This document shows positions 33,460 to 43,471 of a stretch of DNA of 64,000 nt, in pieces. The DNA is taken from positions 1,108,501 to 1,172,500 of the forward strand of contig PHTZ01000001.1 of assembly GCA_002813285.1 (NCBI GenBank). Reading direction: 5' to 3'. How positions within the stretch are numbered: position 1 is the stretch's first letter; each line of letters opens with the position of its first letter. The notes under the pieces were generated by a model. That model saw only the letters and a list, made by a program, of their open reading frames with translations. It made no database searches and was not told the origin of the DNA. A program made the position numbers and the translations under genes. This DNA is from Flavobacteriaceae bacterium MAR_2009_75 (GTDB taxonomy: Bacteria > Bacteroidota > Bacteroidia > Flavobacteriales > Flavobacteriaceae).

Positions 33460-33845
33460 TAATTGGGCCGCACGGCCAAGATTACCTTATAATTATTTCG
33501 GTTGGCGATATCCATAACGTTTACAGCCTCTTTTATGGCAACGTTTTCTTCCGCCCTTAAAATAATAGTGGGTTTATCTTGTCCTTCAAGTGCTTTTTTT
33601 AGTTCAATTTCAATGTATTCTCCGTTTATCCGTTCGTTATTGACAAAGTATTGCAAATTTTTATCAATACTAACAGATACATTTTGTGTGTTCGTCGACT
33701 TACCTTTTGCTTTAGGCAATAACAGATCAAGTGCATTCGGTGAGTTCGCCGTCAGCATGAAGAATATCAATAAGAGAAATACGATATCTGTCATTGACGA
33801 CATACTAAAATCAGGACTGACCTTGTTTCTACCTTTTAATTTCAT
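33459..33845 (-). CDS. exbD: biopolymer transporter ExbD
   Basis: This 128-aa protein is the ExbD/TolR subunit of the TonB energising complex. Its single N-terminal helix carries the essential Asp (SSMTDIVFLLLIFFMLT). The periplasmic domain ends with AIKEAVNVMDIANRNNYKVILAVRP. It lies 9 bp after exbB and overlaps tonB by one base. Confidence 0.92.
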   Translation of the reverse strand: MKLKGRNKVSPDFSMSSMTDIVFLLLIFFMLTANSPNALDLLLPKAKGKSTNTQNVSVSIDKNLQYFVNNERINGEYIEIELKKALEGQDKPTIILRAEENVAIKEAVNVMDIANRNNYKVILAVRPN

Positions 33846-33854
33846 TTGATAAAA

Positions 33855-34547
33855 TTATAGAGGTTCGTTCAATAAATCTAAGAACTCCACGGCATTGGCC
33901 TCCATCTTGTGTACCACCTTATCGGTACGATTCACCAAATGGTTATAGCCTATATAGGCTATAATACCAACGATAAGACCGGCCACTGTGGTTGTCATTG
34001 CTGTATAGATACCGGAAGCCAAAGAACCCATTTCGGCCTGACCGCCACTGCTAGCCATTTCATGAAATGCTAAAATCATACCAATTACCGTACCCAAGAA
34101 ACCAATCATAGGGGCCGCACCTGCTACCGTGGCCAAAATACTAACGTTCTTCTCTAACTTATAAACCTCTAACGTACCCGCATTTTCAATAGCAGTATTG
34201 ATATCGTCCAAAGGTTTACCGATTCTCGAAACTCCCTTTTCGGTCAATCGAGCGACCGGCGAATCGGTTTGTGCGCAAAGCAGCTTTGCGGCATCTAACT
34301 TACCGTTCGTTACATGGTCTCTAATCTGGTTCATGAAATTCTTATCTATTTTCGATGCCGCTTTAATTGCGAACAATCGCTCAAAATAGATATAAAGGGC
34401 CACAAACAATAGCACGAACAGAACCGTGATGATAAGCACACTTCCCGTTCCTCCGTTAAAGATCAAATCTATTACCGAAAGCGTCTTCTCCTCTGACACA
34501 GCATCACCGATTGCGGGATCCTGTGCCATATCTTGAAATAACATCAT
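33855..34547 (-). CDS. exbB: MotA/TolQ/ExbB proton channel protein
   Basis: This 230-aa protein is the ExbB channel subunit. Three membrane helices are visible: TGSVLIITVLFVLLFVALYIYFERL, ILATVAGAAPMIGFLGTVIGMILAF and GIYTAMTTTVAGLIVGIIAYIGYN. The family motif APMIGFLGTVIGMI is intact. Another in-frame Met at 34529 is possible, giving a start at MAQDPAIG. It begins the exbB-exbD-tonB-folC overlap chain. Confidence 0.92.
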   Translation of the reverse strand: MMLFQDMAQDPAIGDAVSEEKTLSVIDLIFNGGTGSVLIITVLFVLLFVALYIYFERLFAIKAASKIDKNFMNQIRDHVTNGKLDAAKLLCAQTDSPVARLTEKGVSRIGKPLDDINTAIENAGTLEVYKLEKNVSILATVAGAAPMIGFLGTVIGMILAFHEMASSGGQAEMGSLASGIYTAMTTTVAGLIVGIIAYIGYNHLVNRTDKVVHKMEANAVEFLDLLNEPL

Positions 34548-34599
34548 ATGAATTCTTAGGTATTACAGTTGCCTCTATAACGGTATTTTATCGATTAAA

Positions 34600-35967
34600 T
34601 TATCCGTGTAGTACAAAATTTCTAATTAATACAAAAACGACGGCACCGCTAATAAAACCGATGAATGCGAGCCATGCAATTTTTTTAAGGTACCAGAAAA
34701 AATCGATTTTTTCCATTCCCATGGCCACAACTCCTGCCGCAGAACCGATAATCAACATACTACCACCAGTACCTGCAGAATATGCTATAAAGTGCCAAAC
34801 AGGATCATCTACCGGTACAGAAAACATACCCATACTTGCCGCGACCAATGGTACATTATCAATAACGGCAGAACCTACACCTAAAATAAGCACCACTAAA
34901 TCAGACACCAGTTCACCTTTAGATTCCGTACCCATCATCGGCAAGTTACTCTCTAAACTTTCTGCAAAATGAAACAACATACCTAAAGACTCTAAAGCCG
35001 CTACGGCCAATAATATACCTAAGAAAAACAAGATACTTGGCAATTCAATTTTAGACAGTGAAGCATGAACAGGAGAATGGTGACCGGTAGTGTCATGTCC
35101 TTCTCCATCAACAGCTGAAATACTGAACTTAGAATTACTATATATTTCCGCAAAAGTGGCGACCACTGCCAATGACAACATCATACCGACGTAAGGAGGC
35201 AAATGCGTAATCGTCTTAAAGAAAGGCACAAATACAATTGCCCCTAACCCCAAATACAGCATAGTTGAGCCAAATTTTGATTTTGGCTCGTCCATATCAT
35301 CAACATCTGAAACAATATTACCGCTAAAAGCCTTAAACCTACTAGCCACAAATACAGGAACTACCATACATACGATAGAAGGTATCAACACATGCTCTAC
35401 CAATAGGGGCGCGGTCACTTTATTTCCTATCCACAACATAGTAGTAGTAACATCACCTATCGGAGACCATGCACCACCAGCATTGGCCGCAATAATTACA
35501 AGACCTGTAAACCACAACCTTGTATCACGTTCTTTAATTACCTTTTGTAAAATGGTAACCAAAACAATTGTAGCTGTTAAGTTATCGATGATGGCCGATA
35601 GAATAAAGGCTAAGACCGCAAATAACCACAGTAACTTTCTTTTACTCTTTGTCTTAATGTACCCCTTAATGGTAGCGAAACCATCAAAATAATCGATGAT
35701 TTCAACAATAGTCATCGCACCCAGCAAAAAGACCAATATCTCTGCGGTCTTTCCTAAATGGTGTAATAAGATTTCATCTATATGTGTAGGTTCGAGTTCT
35801 TTGAGTGCCGTGTTGACCTCAAAAACATCCATATGTGACAATGCAATTATTGCCCATAATATAGCCATCATGGCCAATGCCGGAATCAGCTTGTCGATTT
35901 TTATGTTATGCTCCATGGTTATCGCCAGATAACCCACTACAAATACAATGATAATAATTGTCTCCAT
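34600..35967 (-). CDS. nhaD: NhaD-type sodium/proton antiporter
   Basis: This 455-aa inner-membrane protein of the ion transporter superfamily exchanges sodium for protons, as expected in a marine cell. About twelve hydrophobic helices are seen, with the NhaD motifs AFILSAIIDNLTATIVLVTIL, AANAGGAWSPIGDVTTTMLW and, in the second half, GSAVIDNVPLVAASMGM and YSAGTGGSMLIIGSAAGVVAMG. It lies 13 bp after the dehydrogenase gene and 52 bp before exbB on the same strand. Confidence 0.9.
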   Translation of the reverse strand: METIIIIVFVVGYLAITMEHNIKIDKLIPALAMMAILWAIIALSHMDVFEVNTALKELEPTHIDEILLHHLGKTAEILVFLLGAMTIVEIIDYFDGFATIKGYIKTKSKRKLLWLFAVLAFILSAIIDNLTATIVLVTILQKVIKERDTRLWFTGLVIIAANAGGAWSPIGDVTTTMLWIGNKVTAPLLVEHVLIPSIVCMVVPVFVASRFKAFSGNIVSDVDDMDEPKSKFGSTMLYLGLGAIVFVPFFKTITHLPPYVGMMLSLAVVATFAEIYSNSKFSISAVDGEGHDTTGHHSPVHASLSKIELPSILFFLGILLAVAALESLGMLFHFAESLESNLPMMGTESKGELVSDLVVLILGVGSAVIDNVPLVAASMGMFSVPVDDPVWHFIAYSAGTGGSMLIIGSAAGVVAMGMEKIDFFWYLKKIAWLAFIGFISGAVVFVLIRNFVLHG

Positions 35968-35980
35968 TCTCTATTTTGGT

Positions 35981-37213
35981 TTATATTAGTTGTTTTAGTG
36001 CAATCTCAAAGGCCTTTCGGCTTATATTTTTTGGTGATGAATTTTGGCTAAAGATATTCAAAATTGCCTTCTTAATCGTAAGGCTGGTATCGTTAAAAAT
36101 CATCTCATCATCCATCGCTACCCTTTTTTCCATGAAGTAGGCAAATACACGGGCCATACCACAATTCGAAATAAAATCAGGGATTAAACTGACTTTGCCA
36201 TCGGCATACTCCATAATAGGTCCAAAGAAAATTTCTTTATCGGCAAACGGCACATTGGCACCGCATGAAATAATCTCTAGCCCGGATTCGATCATACGAC
36301 TTATTTGCTCTTTTTGAATTAAACGAGAAGCTGCGCAGGGCGCAAATATCTCGGTAGGCAATTTCCATATTCTTTCATTAATCTCTTCAAATGAAATCAA
36401 TTGATCGGCATCTGCCACCAAGGTGTTTCCTTTTTTATTCAAAAACAAGGTCTTAATTTCTTCAAAACTGAAACCTTCTTCTTTTATAATACCACCAGCC
36501 CTATCGATTATACCCACAACCTTAGCCCCCATTTGCGCCAAGTAATAGGCTGCAGCGGCACCGACATTGCCGAAACCCTGAACGACTGCTCGTTTACCTT
36601 CAACATCACCACCATAAACATCATAATAGTGGCGAACGGCTTCAGCTACACCAAAACCGGTTATCATATCGGCAACCGTAAACTTTCTTGAAGTATCGGG
36701 CGAATATTCTGAATGCTCAAGTGGCTTAATTACACCAAGGCGCAACTGACCGATTCGATTAATCTTATCGGCTTCGGTCGGCTTAAAGTGCCCGTTAAAA
36801 ACCCCTTCTTGAGGGTGCCATACCCCGGCATCTTCGGTTATGGGAATAACTTCGTGAATTTCATCTACGTTCAGGTCACCCCCTGTACCATAATAACTTT
36901 TTAACAGAGGGGACACGGCGTGATACCAGCGTTCTAGCACTCCTTTTTTTCTCGGGTCGTTCGGGTCAAAATTGATTCCAGATTTCGCCCCACCGATTGG
37001 CGGGCCCGAGACGGTAAATTTAACTTCCATGGTTTTTGCCAAAGAAAGCACCTCGTTCATATCGAGTCCTTCCCTCATTCGGGTTCCTCCTCCTGCAGCT
37101 CCGCCGCGCAGAGAATTAATGACCGTCCACCCTTCAGCATCCGTTTCAGAGTCTTTCCAGTTGAAGACAATTTCGGGAGCTTTATTCTCGTAAGTATGAA
37201 GTAATTCTTTCAT
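35981..37213 (-). CDS. Glu/Leu/Phe/Val family dehydrogenase
   Basis: This 410-aa NAD(P)-dependent amino-acid dehydrogenase interconverts an amino acid and its 2-oxo acid plus ammonia. It has the family motif GPPIGGAKSGINFDPND with the catalytic Lys, the GTGGDLNVDE region, and the Rossmann fold VVQGFGNVGAAAAYYLAQMGAKVVGIIDR. Its length is close to glutamate dehydrogenases, and gltBD lie nearby, so glutamate is the likely substrate, but a leucine or valine enzyme cannot be excluded. It leads a head-to-tail run with nhaD. A good promoter lies 130 bp upstream. Confidence 0.88.
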   Translation of the reverse strand: MKELLHTYENKAPEIVFNWKDSETDAEGWTVINSLRGGAAGGGTRMREGLDMNEVLSLAKTMEVKFTVSGPPIGGAKSGINFDPNDPRKKGVLERWYHAVSPLLKSYYGTGGDLNVDEIHEVIPITEDAGVWHPQEGVFNGHFKPTEADKINRIGQLRLGVIKPLEHSEYSPDTSRKFTVADMITGFGVAEAVRHYYDVYGGDVEGKRAVVQGFGNVGAAAAYYLAQMGAKVVGIIDRAGGIIKEEGFSFEEIKTLFLNKKGNTLVADADQLISFEEINERIWKLPTEIFAPCAASRLIQKEQISRMIESGLEIISCGANVPFADKEIFFGPIMEYADGKVSLIPDFISNCGMARVFAYFMEKRVAMDDEMIFNDTSLTIKKAILNIFSQNSSPKNISRKAFEIALKQLI

Positions 37214-37279
37214 TGAATTGATTTAAAATTAATAACACAGCTACTGTAATTCTTAAATAGAAAATTTTTGTTTTTTTGG

Positions 37280-37291
37280 CCCCCACGGGGG
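37280..37291 (-). other. GC-rich hairpin in the dehydrogenase leader
   Basis: CCCCC-AC-GGGGG in otherwise AT-rich DNA lies 67 bp before the dehydrogenase start, inside the predicted 130-nt 5' leader. It is not followed by T on the minus strand, so it is not a normal terminator. Its role is unknown. Confidence 0.4.
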
Positions 37292-37343
37292 TTAGTGCTG
37301 TCTCATAATTTTATTTTTTAATCAATTTTTTACGGATGTCCGA

Positions 37344-37372
37344 CAAATATAAAAATTTGCAATCGGTTTCAA
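37344..37372 (-). promoter_or_regulatory. promoter of the dehydrogenase-nhaD run
   Basis: On the minus strand TTG (37372-37370) and TATATTTG (37351-37344) are separated by 18 bp, matching the Bacteroidota -33/-7 pattern. The predicted leader is about 130 nt. Confidence 0.55.
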
Positions 37373-37486
37373 CCCATTTCTAGTCAACAGTTAAAAAAAA
37401 TGTATCTTTCAGAACCGTACCGCAATACGAGCCCAACCACCCACCAATCAACTTATTTCTTAACCCCTTAAAAAACAATAAGAAGC

Positions 37487-38629
37487 ATGGATTTTTCACT
37501 TTCCGAAGAGCACATAATGATTCAACAAGCCGCCCGTGATTTTGCGAAGAACGAGCTACTACCAGGAGTCATCGAAAGAGACGAAAACCAAACTTTTCCG
37601 CATGAGCAAGTCAAAAAACTGGGAGAACTCGGTTTTCTAGGCATGATGACCGACACCAAATATAATGGAAGCGGCATGGATACGCTTTCATATGTTATTG
37701 CCATGGAAGAACTTTCAAAAGTCGATGCTTCGGCTTCGGTAGTTGTTTCTGTAAACAACTCTTTGGTCTGTTGGGGCCTTGAAGCATTCGGCAACGAAGA
37801 ACAAAAACAAAAATATTTGAGCCGACTCGCTTCTGGTGAGGTTATCGGCGCCTTTTGCCTATCTGAACCTGAAGCGGGAAGCGATGCCACATCCCAAAAA
37901 ACCACCGCTATTGACCAGGGTGACCATTACATCTTAAACGGAACCAAAAACTGGATTACAAATGGTGGTACTGCAGATATATATTTAGTAATTGCCCAGA
38001 CCAATAGAGAAAAGGGCCATAAAGGCATCAATGCCCTAATTGTCGAAAAAGGGATGGACGGATTCGAGATAGGACCCAAAGAAAACAAATTGGGTATTAG
38101 GGGAAGTGACACCCACTCCCTCAATTTTAATGATGTCAAAGTACCCAAAGAAAACCGTATCGGTGAAGACGGTTTTGGCTTCAAGTTTGCAATGAAAACT
38201 CTATCTGGAGGCAGAATAGGCATTGCGGCACAAGCTTTGGGAATAGCCGCCGGAGCTTATGAACTCGCTTTAAAATACTCAAAAGAGCGAAAAGCTTTTG
38301 GCACTGAAATTGCCAATCACCAAGCTATCGCCTTCAAATTAGCCGATATGCATACCCAAATAGAAGCGGCAAGAAACCTAGTTTACAAGTCGGCATGGGA
38401 AAAAGACAATGGAAAAAATTACGATCTTTCAAGTGCAATGGCCAAATTATACGCTTCTAAGGTCGCCATGGAGACTACAGTCGAAGCAGTTCAAATACAC
38501 GGCGGAAATGGTTTTGTAAAAGACTACCATGTCGAAAGATTAATGCGAGATGCAAAAATAACGCAGATATACGAAGGCACTTCCGAGATTCAAAAAATCG
38601 TAATTTCCAGAAGTATTTTACAAAAATGA
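37487..38629 (+). CDS. acyl-CoA dehydrogenase, short-chain type
   Basis: This 380-aa FAD enzyme oxidises acyl-CoA to trans-2-enoyl-CoA in fatty-acid or branched-chain amino-acid breakdown. It has the FAD/substrate motif GAFCLSEPEAGSDATSQKT, GTKNWITNGG, the RKAFGTEIANHQAIAFKLADM helix and the C-terminal QIYEGTSEIQKIVISR. The catalytic Glu in YEGTSEIQ is at the position used by short- and medium-chain enzymes. It is monocistronic, with a hairpin terminator after it. Confidence 0.92.
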   Translation: MDFSLSEEHIMIQQAARDFAKNELLPGVIERDENQTFPHEQVKKLGELGFLGMMTDTKYNGSGMDTLSYVIAMEELSKVDASASVVVSVNNSLVCWGLEAFGNEEQKQKYLSRLASGEVIGAFCLSEPEAGSDATSQKTTAIDQGDHYILNGTKNWITNGGTADIYLVIAQTNREKGHKGINALIVEKGMDGFEIGPKENKLGIRGSDTHSLNFNDVKVPKENRIGEDGFGFKFAMKTLSGGRIGIAAQALGIAAGAYELALKYSKERKAFGTEIANHQAIAFKLADMHTQIEAARNLVYKSAWEKDNGKNYDLSSAMAKLYASKVAMETTVEAVQIHGGNGFVKDYHVERLMRDAKITQIYEGTSEIQKIVISRSILQK

Positions 38630-38953
38630 AAGCCACGAAAAGGCTATCTAAAAGTACACCCCTAAAATTTTAGGGGTGCACTGATAGCGTTTTTGTATTT
38701 TTTGTTTCACACCCCTTCTCAAATTATATTTTTTGTTACAAAAATGCCCAGATAGAATATTAGACCCTACAAAAACCTCATAAAGATTAAACTATGCCCT
38801 AAATTTGTCATTCTGATAATTTTCAGGGCCTCATAATCCATATTTAAACATATTTTAACATTTTATTAAAAACGCTGAATTTTTATCCGATTGTCTCGGA
38901 AACACTATAAATAATGCATCAAAAAAGTTATTTTTGAGGAAATACGATAATAT
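38630..38953 (+). promoter_or_regulatory. 324-bp region upstream of gltB
   Basis: After the terminator at its left end, the region is AT-rich. A weak hairpin GCCCT...AGGGC spans 38796-38829. TATTTTTG at 38929-38936 matches the -7 consensus 17 bp before the gltB start, which would give a very short leader. No TTG is seen at the matching -33 spacing. No riboswitch is recognised. Confidence 0.4.
38657..38700 (+). terminator. terminator after the acyl-CoA dehydrogenase gene
   Basis: A perfect inverted repeat, CACCCCTAAAA / TTTTAGGGGTG (38657-38667 and 38668-38678), is followed after 12 bases by TTTTTGTATTTTTTG. The T-run is slightly removed from the stem. Confidence 0.6.
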
Positions 38954-41900
38954 ATGACGTTGAAGAAACAAGGGTTGTACCTACCGGAATTTGAACATGA
39001 TAACTGCGGAGCGGGATTCATCTGTAGTCTCAAGGGCAAAAAGTCAAACGATATCATCCATAAAGCGTTGGAGATATTGCATAAACTAGAACACCGTGGA
39101 GCGGTAAGTGCCGATGGAAAGACGGGTGATGGAGCAGGAATACTTATTGATATACCCCATAACTTCTTTAAAGACGTTTGCGAGTTTGATCTTCCAGAAC
39201 CGGGAGAGTATGCAGTGAGCAACGTTTTCTTGCCACAAAAAGATAACCAACGAGATTTTTGTATTTCTGAATTTGAGAAAAACATAAAAAACCAAGGTCT
39301 TAATCTTCTTGGCTGGAGAGATGTACCTGTAAACCGTTCAATACCTGGGCGAATTGCTATGGAAACAGAGCCATTCGTAAAACAAGTATTTATCGGCAAA
39401 GAAAATGATGAGCAAGAGGAGTTCAATTTCAATTTGAAACTTTATGTCGCCCGAAAAGTAACCGAGCATTCCATCATAAAGTCAAAACTTTCAGAAAGCA
39501 AGTTTTTCTACCTTCCGAGTTTATCTACCAATATTATCATATTCAAAGGTCTTTTGATGCCGAAAGACATCAGTCTTTATTATAAAGATTTGATGGATCC
39601 ACGTGTAGTTACCCGGTTGTCTTTGGTGCACCAACGGTTCTCGACCAACACCTTCCCAACTTGGGATCTAGCACAACCTTTTAGGTACATGTGCCATAAT
39701 GGTGAAATCAACACCTTACGTGGTAACGTGACCCGCATGCGTTCTCGTGAAGAGTTATTGAAAAGCGATCTATTTGGCGATGATATCAAAGAGATACTAC
39801 CTATAATATTACCCGGCAAATCTGACTCGGCAACTATGGATATGGTTGTAGAACTTCTATTGATGACCGGGCGGTCATTACCTGAGGTAATGATGATTTT
39901 AGTACCGGAGGCCTGGGAGAAAAACCCTGATATGTCAGAAGCCAAAAGAGCTTTCTACGAATATCACTCTTGTATGATGGAACCTTGGGACGGACCAGCT
40001 TCTATTCCATTTACCGATGGAAATTATATTGGTGCCGTACTTGACCGTAACGGTCTAAGACCATCTCGATACTCAGTAACTAAAGATGGTTACGTAGTAA
40101 TGTCGTCTGAAACAGGGGTGGTTGATATCGCTCCGGAAAATGTTGAGTTTCACGGTCGATTGGAACCGGGCAAGATGTTCTTGGTGAACATGGAAGAAGG
40201 TCGTATTATCAACGATGAAGAGATTAAAGAAAATATTGCTAAAAAGCTTCCGTATCAAGAGTGGTTAGATAAAAATCTGGTTCATTTAAAGGACATCCCT
40301 TATAATGATTGTCCATTGTTTTTAGGGGAAACCTCCCTAGAAAAGCGGAAATCCGTTTTTGGTTATACCCTAGAAGACATTAACACCATTATTCTCCCCA
40401 TGGGGAAAAATGCCAAGGAACCAATCGGTTCGATGGGTTCCGATACGCCAATAGCAGTGCTTTCACAGCGCCCTCAGCTGATTTATAATTATTTTAAGCA
40501 ACTGTTCGCCCAGGTGACGAACCCACCTCTTGACGGTATACGAGAAGAACTGATTACCGATATTAGTTTAACCTTAGGTAGCGACCATAACATATTCGAC
40601 TTTTCTGAACTTCATTGTAGAAAGTTGAAAATTCAGAATCCGGTGATATCCAAAGAAGATTTGGATAAAATCAAAAATTACGATGCCAGTCCTGATTACA
40701 AAGTGGTTTCAATTTCGACCTTGTATGATATAGAAAAAGGTCTAAATGGTCTTGAAGATGCACTGGAGTCTATTTTAAACCAGGCTTCAAAAGCAGTAGA
40801 CCAAGGCGCAAACATTCTTATTCTTTCCGATAGAAATGTCAATGAAAAAGAAGCTCCGGTCCCCGCCCTTTTAGCCTGTTCTTTTGTAAATAGCGGTCTT
40901 CAACGCTTAGGCAAAAGAAATAAAATGAGCATCATTATCGAATCGGCAGAGCCAAGAGAAGTTCATCACTTCTGTTTACTTTTCGGTTTCGGTGCCAGTG
41001 CCATTAACCCATATTTGGTAAATGAAATTATCGGAGAGCAAATCGAAGAACACGATATTACCGAATATACCTTTGAAGAGGCTGTTAAAAATTACAACAA
41101 GGCTATCGGTAAGGGTATCTTAAAAGTAATGAACAAAATCGGTATCTCGACCTTGAACTCCTATAGAGGCTCACAATTGTTCGAATGTATCGGTATCAAT
41201 ACCAAAGTCGTAGAAAAGTACTTTCCGAACACACCAACCCGTATTCAAGGTATAGGTCTTTACGAAATTGAAAAAGAGGTCGCCAAAAGGCACAAGAAAG
41301 CATTTTCCAAAAAAGAGGTGGCAGCTTCTCTTGACCTAGAAATTGGTGGAGAGTACCGCTGGAGAAGAGAAGGTGAAAAGCATATGTTCAATCCACTTTC
41401 AGTGGCTAAACTTCAAAAAGCGGTTCGAGGTAACGAACCAGAAACTTACAAAGAGTTTTCACAGATGGTCAATGAACAGTCAAAAAGTCTTATGACTATT
41501 CGTGGATTGTTCGAATTCTCTAACTATGACCCAATTCCTTTGGAGGAAGTAGAGTCATGGACAGAAATTGTAAAACGATTCAAAACGGGTGCTATGTCTT
41601 ATGGGTCTATCAGTAAAGAAGCTCATGAGAACTTGGCAATTGCCATGAACCGTATCGGTGGAAAAAGTAATTCTGGCGAAGGTGGTGAAGACGCGGAACG
41701 TTTTTATAAAAATGCAACAGGTGACTGGCGAAACAGTGCTATAAAGCAAGTTGCTTCCGGTCGTTTCGGGGTAACTTCCGACTACTTGACCAATGCCCAA
41801 GAGATTCAAATTAAAATGGCACAAGGTGCCAAACCTGGTGAAGGTGGTCAATTACCTGGCCCAAAAGTTAATCCATCTATTGCAAAGACTAGAAATTCTA

Positions 41901-43462
41901 CCCCTTATGTAGGTTTGATTTCACCGCCACCCCATCACGATATCTATTCGATTGAAGATTTATCTCAATTGATATACGATTTAAAATCGGCTAACCGTGA
42001 AGCAAGGGTGAACGTAAAATTGGTATCAGAAGTAGGTGTCGGCACAGTAGCTGCAGGTGTTTCTAAAGCAAAGGCCGATGTTGTTCTAATTTCCGGTTTC
42101 GATGGCGGTACAGGTGCATCGCCTCTTACCTCTTTAAAACATGCCGGGCTGCCTTGGGAGCTTGGTATCGCCGAAGCACAACAGACCTTGGTCATGAACG
42201 ACCTTCGTAACCGTATCGTACTAGAATGTGACGGGCAGTTAAAAACCGGCCGTGATGTTGCCATAGCTTGTTTGCTAGGCGCCGAAGAATTCGGTTTTGC
42301 AACGGCTCCGCTTGTGGCCTCAGGTTGTATTATGATGCGTGTTTGTCACCTTAACACCTGCCCTGTAGGTATTGCTACTCAAAATCCTGAACTTAGAAAG
42401 AAATTCACGGGCAAACCGGAGCACGTGGTTAACTACATGTATTTTGTAGCACAAGAATTGAGGGAAATAATGGCTCAGTTAGGTTTCCGTACCGTCAACG
42501 AAATGGTCGGGCAAGTTCAAAAACTGGATAGAAAACAAGCTATAGACCATTACAAGGCTGCCGGAATTGATTTGACCCCAATTCTTTATCAAGTAGACGT
42601 TCCTGCAGGAACCAAGTTCTACAACACCCAGAGTCAAGACCATGATATCAAAAACTCAATAGAGTTTGATATTATCGCCAAGGCAAACCCGTCTTTGTTC
42701 CGTAAAGAGAAATTAACACTTGATTTCCCGATTACGAATACCGATAGAGCCGTAGGTGCCATTATAAGCAATGAAATTTCTAAAGTTTATGGTGCGCAAG
42801 GTTTACCGATAAACACTCTAAAATTGAACTTTACAGGCTCGGCAGGTCAGAGTTTTGGCGCATTTGCCACTAGAGGTTTGACCATGACAGTTAATGGTAA
42901 TACCAACGATTATTTGGGTAAAGGGCTTTCAGGCGCCAAACTCGTGATAAAAGTGCCAGATGGTTCGACCATTGTACCAGAAGATAATGTTATTACAGGC
43001 AACGTAACCCTTTATGGCGCAACGGCCGGCAGGGCTTATATCAACGGTAAGGCCGGCGAACGTTTCTGTGTACGAAATTCAGGGGCTAAAGCTGTTGTTG
43101 AAGGTATTGGCGACCACGGTTGTGAATACATGACCGGTGGTGTAGCTGTTATTCTTGGTGAAGTCGGAAGAAATTTCGGTGCGGGAATGAGTGGTGGTAT
43201 CGCCTTCATTTTCGACGAGAAAAAGACCTTTAGAAAAAAGTGTAACAACGAAGCGCTAAATCTATTGGATGTAACTGAGGACAATGACATCAAGCAACTT
43301 AAAGATTTGATTGAAAGTCACTACAACTCGACCTTGAGTCCGTTGGCGCAGAGAATACTTGAAAAATGGGAAACCTGTCTTCCACAGTTCGTAAAAGTAT
43401 TGCCAGAGGAGTACAAGCAAGCATTGATTCGCTTGGAGAAAGAAAAATTAGAAACGATATAA
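38954..43462 (+). CDS. gltB: glutamate synthase large subunit
   Basis: The 1502-aa subunit takes the amide of glutamine and makes glutamate from 2-oxoglutarate. After a short propeptide the amidotransferase Cys is in HDNCGAGFICSLKG, followed by HRGAVSADGKTGDGAG. The central and FMN domains are clear: SKEAHENLAIAMNRIGGKSNSGEGGED, PGEGGQLPGPKV, ISPPPHHDIYSIEDL and SGFDGGTGASPLTS. The iron-sulfur region has CIMMRVCHLNTCPVGIATQ. The C-terminal beta-helix carries repeated GxxGxG blades. Length matches the family. gltD follows after 9 bp. Confidence 0.97.
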   Translation: MTLKKQGLYLPEFEHDNCGAGFICSLKGKKSNDIIHKALEILHKLEHRGAVSADGKTGDGAGILIDIPHNFFKDVCEFDLPEPGEYAVSNVFLPQKDNQRDFCISEFEKNIKNQGLNLLGWRDVPVNRSIPGRIAMETEPFVKQVFIGKENDEQEEFNFNLKLYVARKVTEHSIIKSKLSESKFFYLPSLSTNIIIFKGLLMPKDISLYYKDLMDPRVVTRLSLVHQRFSTNTFPTWDLAQPFRYMCHNGEINTLRGNVTRMRSREELLKSDLFGDDIKEILPIILPGKSDSATMDMVVELLLMTGRSLPEVMMILVPEAWEKNPDMSEAKRAFYEYHSCMMEPWDGPASIPFTDGNYIGAVLDRNGLRPSRYSVTKDGYVVMSSETGVVDIAPENVEFHGRLEPGKMFLVNMEEGRIINDEEIKENIAKKLPYQEWLDKNLVHLKDIPYNDCPLFLGETSLEKRKSVFGYTLEDINTIILPMGKNAKEPIGSMGSDTPIAVLSQRPQLIYNYFKQLFAQVTNPPLDGIREELITDISLTLGSDHNIFDFSELHCRKLKIQNPVISKEDLDKIKNYDASPDYKVVSISTLYDIEKGLNGLEDALESILNQASKAVDQGANILILSDRNVNEKEAPVPALLACSFVNSGLQRLGKRNKMSIIIESAEPREVHHFCLLFGFGASAINPYLVNEIIGEQIEEHDITEYTFEEAVKNYNKAIGKGILKVMNKIGISTLNSYRGSQLFECIGINTKVVEKYFPNTPTRIQGIGLYEIEKEVAKRHKKAFSKKEVAASLDLEIGGEYRWRREGEKHMFNPLSVAKLQKAVRGNEPETYKEFSQMVNEQSKSLMTIRGLFEFSNYDPIPLEEVESWTEIVKRFKTGAMSYGSISKEAHENLAIAMNRIGGKSNSGEGGEDAERFYKNATGDWRNSAIKQVASGRFGVTSDYLTNAQEIQIKMAQGAKPGEGGQLPGPKVNPSIAKTRNSTPYVGLISPPPHHDIYSIEDLSQLIYDLKSANREARVNVKLVSEVGVGTVAAGVSKAKADVVLISGFDGGTGASPLTSLKHAGLPWELGIAEAQQTLVMNDLRNRIVLECDGQLKTGRDVAIACLLGAEEFGFATAPLVASGCIMMRVCHLNTCPVGIATQNPELRKKFTGKPEHVVNYMYFVAQELREIMAQLGFRTVNEMVGQVQKLDRKQAIDHYKAAGIDLTPILYQVDVPAGTKFYNTQSQDHDIKNSIEFDIIAKANPSLFRKEKLTLDFPITNTDRAVGAIISNEISKVYGAQGLPINTLKLNFTGSAGQSFGAFATRGLTMTVNGNTNDYLGKGLSGAKLVIKVPDGSTIVPEDNVITGNVTLYGATAGRAYINGKAGERFCVRNSGAKAVVEGIGDHGCEYMTGGVAVILGEVGRNFGAGMSGGIAFIFDEKKTFRKKCNNEALNLLDVTEDNDIKQLKDLIESHYNSTLSPLAQRILEKWETCLPQFVKVLPEEYKQALIRLEKEKLETI

Positions 43463-43471
43463 AATCGAGAA

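Noticed and set aside
37280..37291. CCCCC-AC-GGGGG as a terminator
   Set aside because: It has no T-run on the minus strand and lies before, not after, a gene; on the plus strand no gene precedes it.
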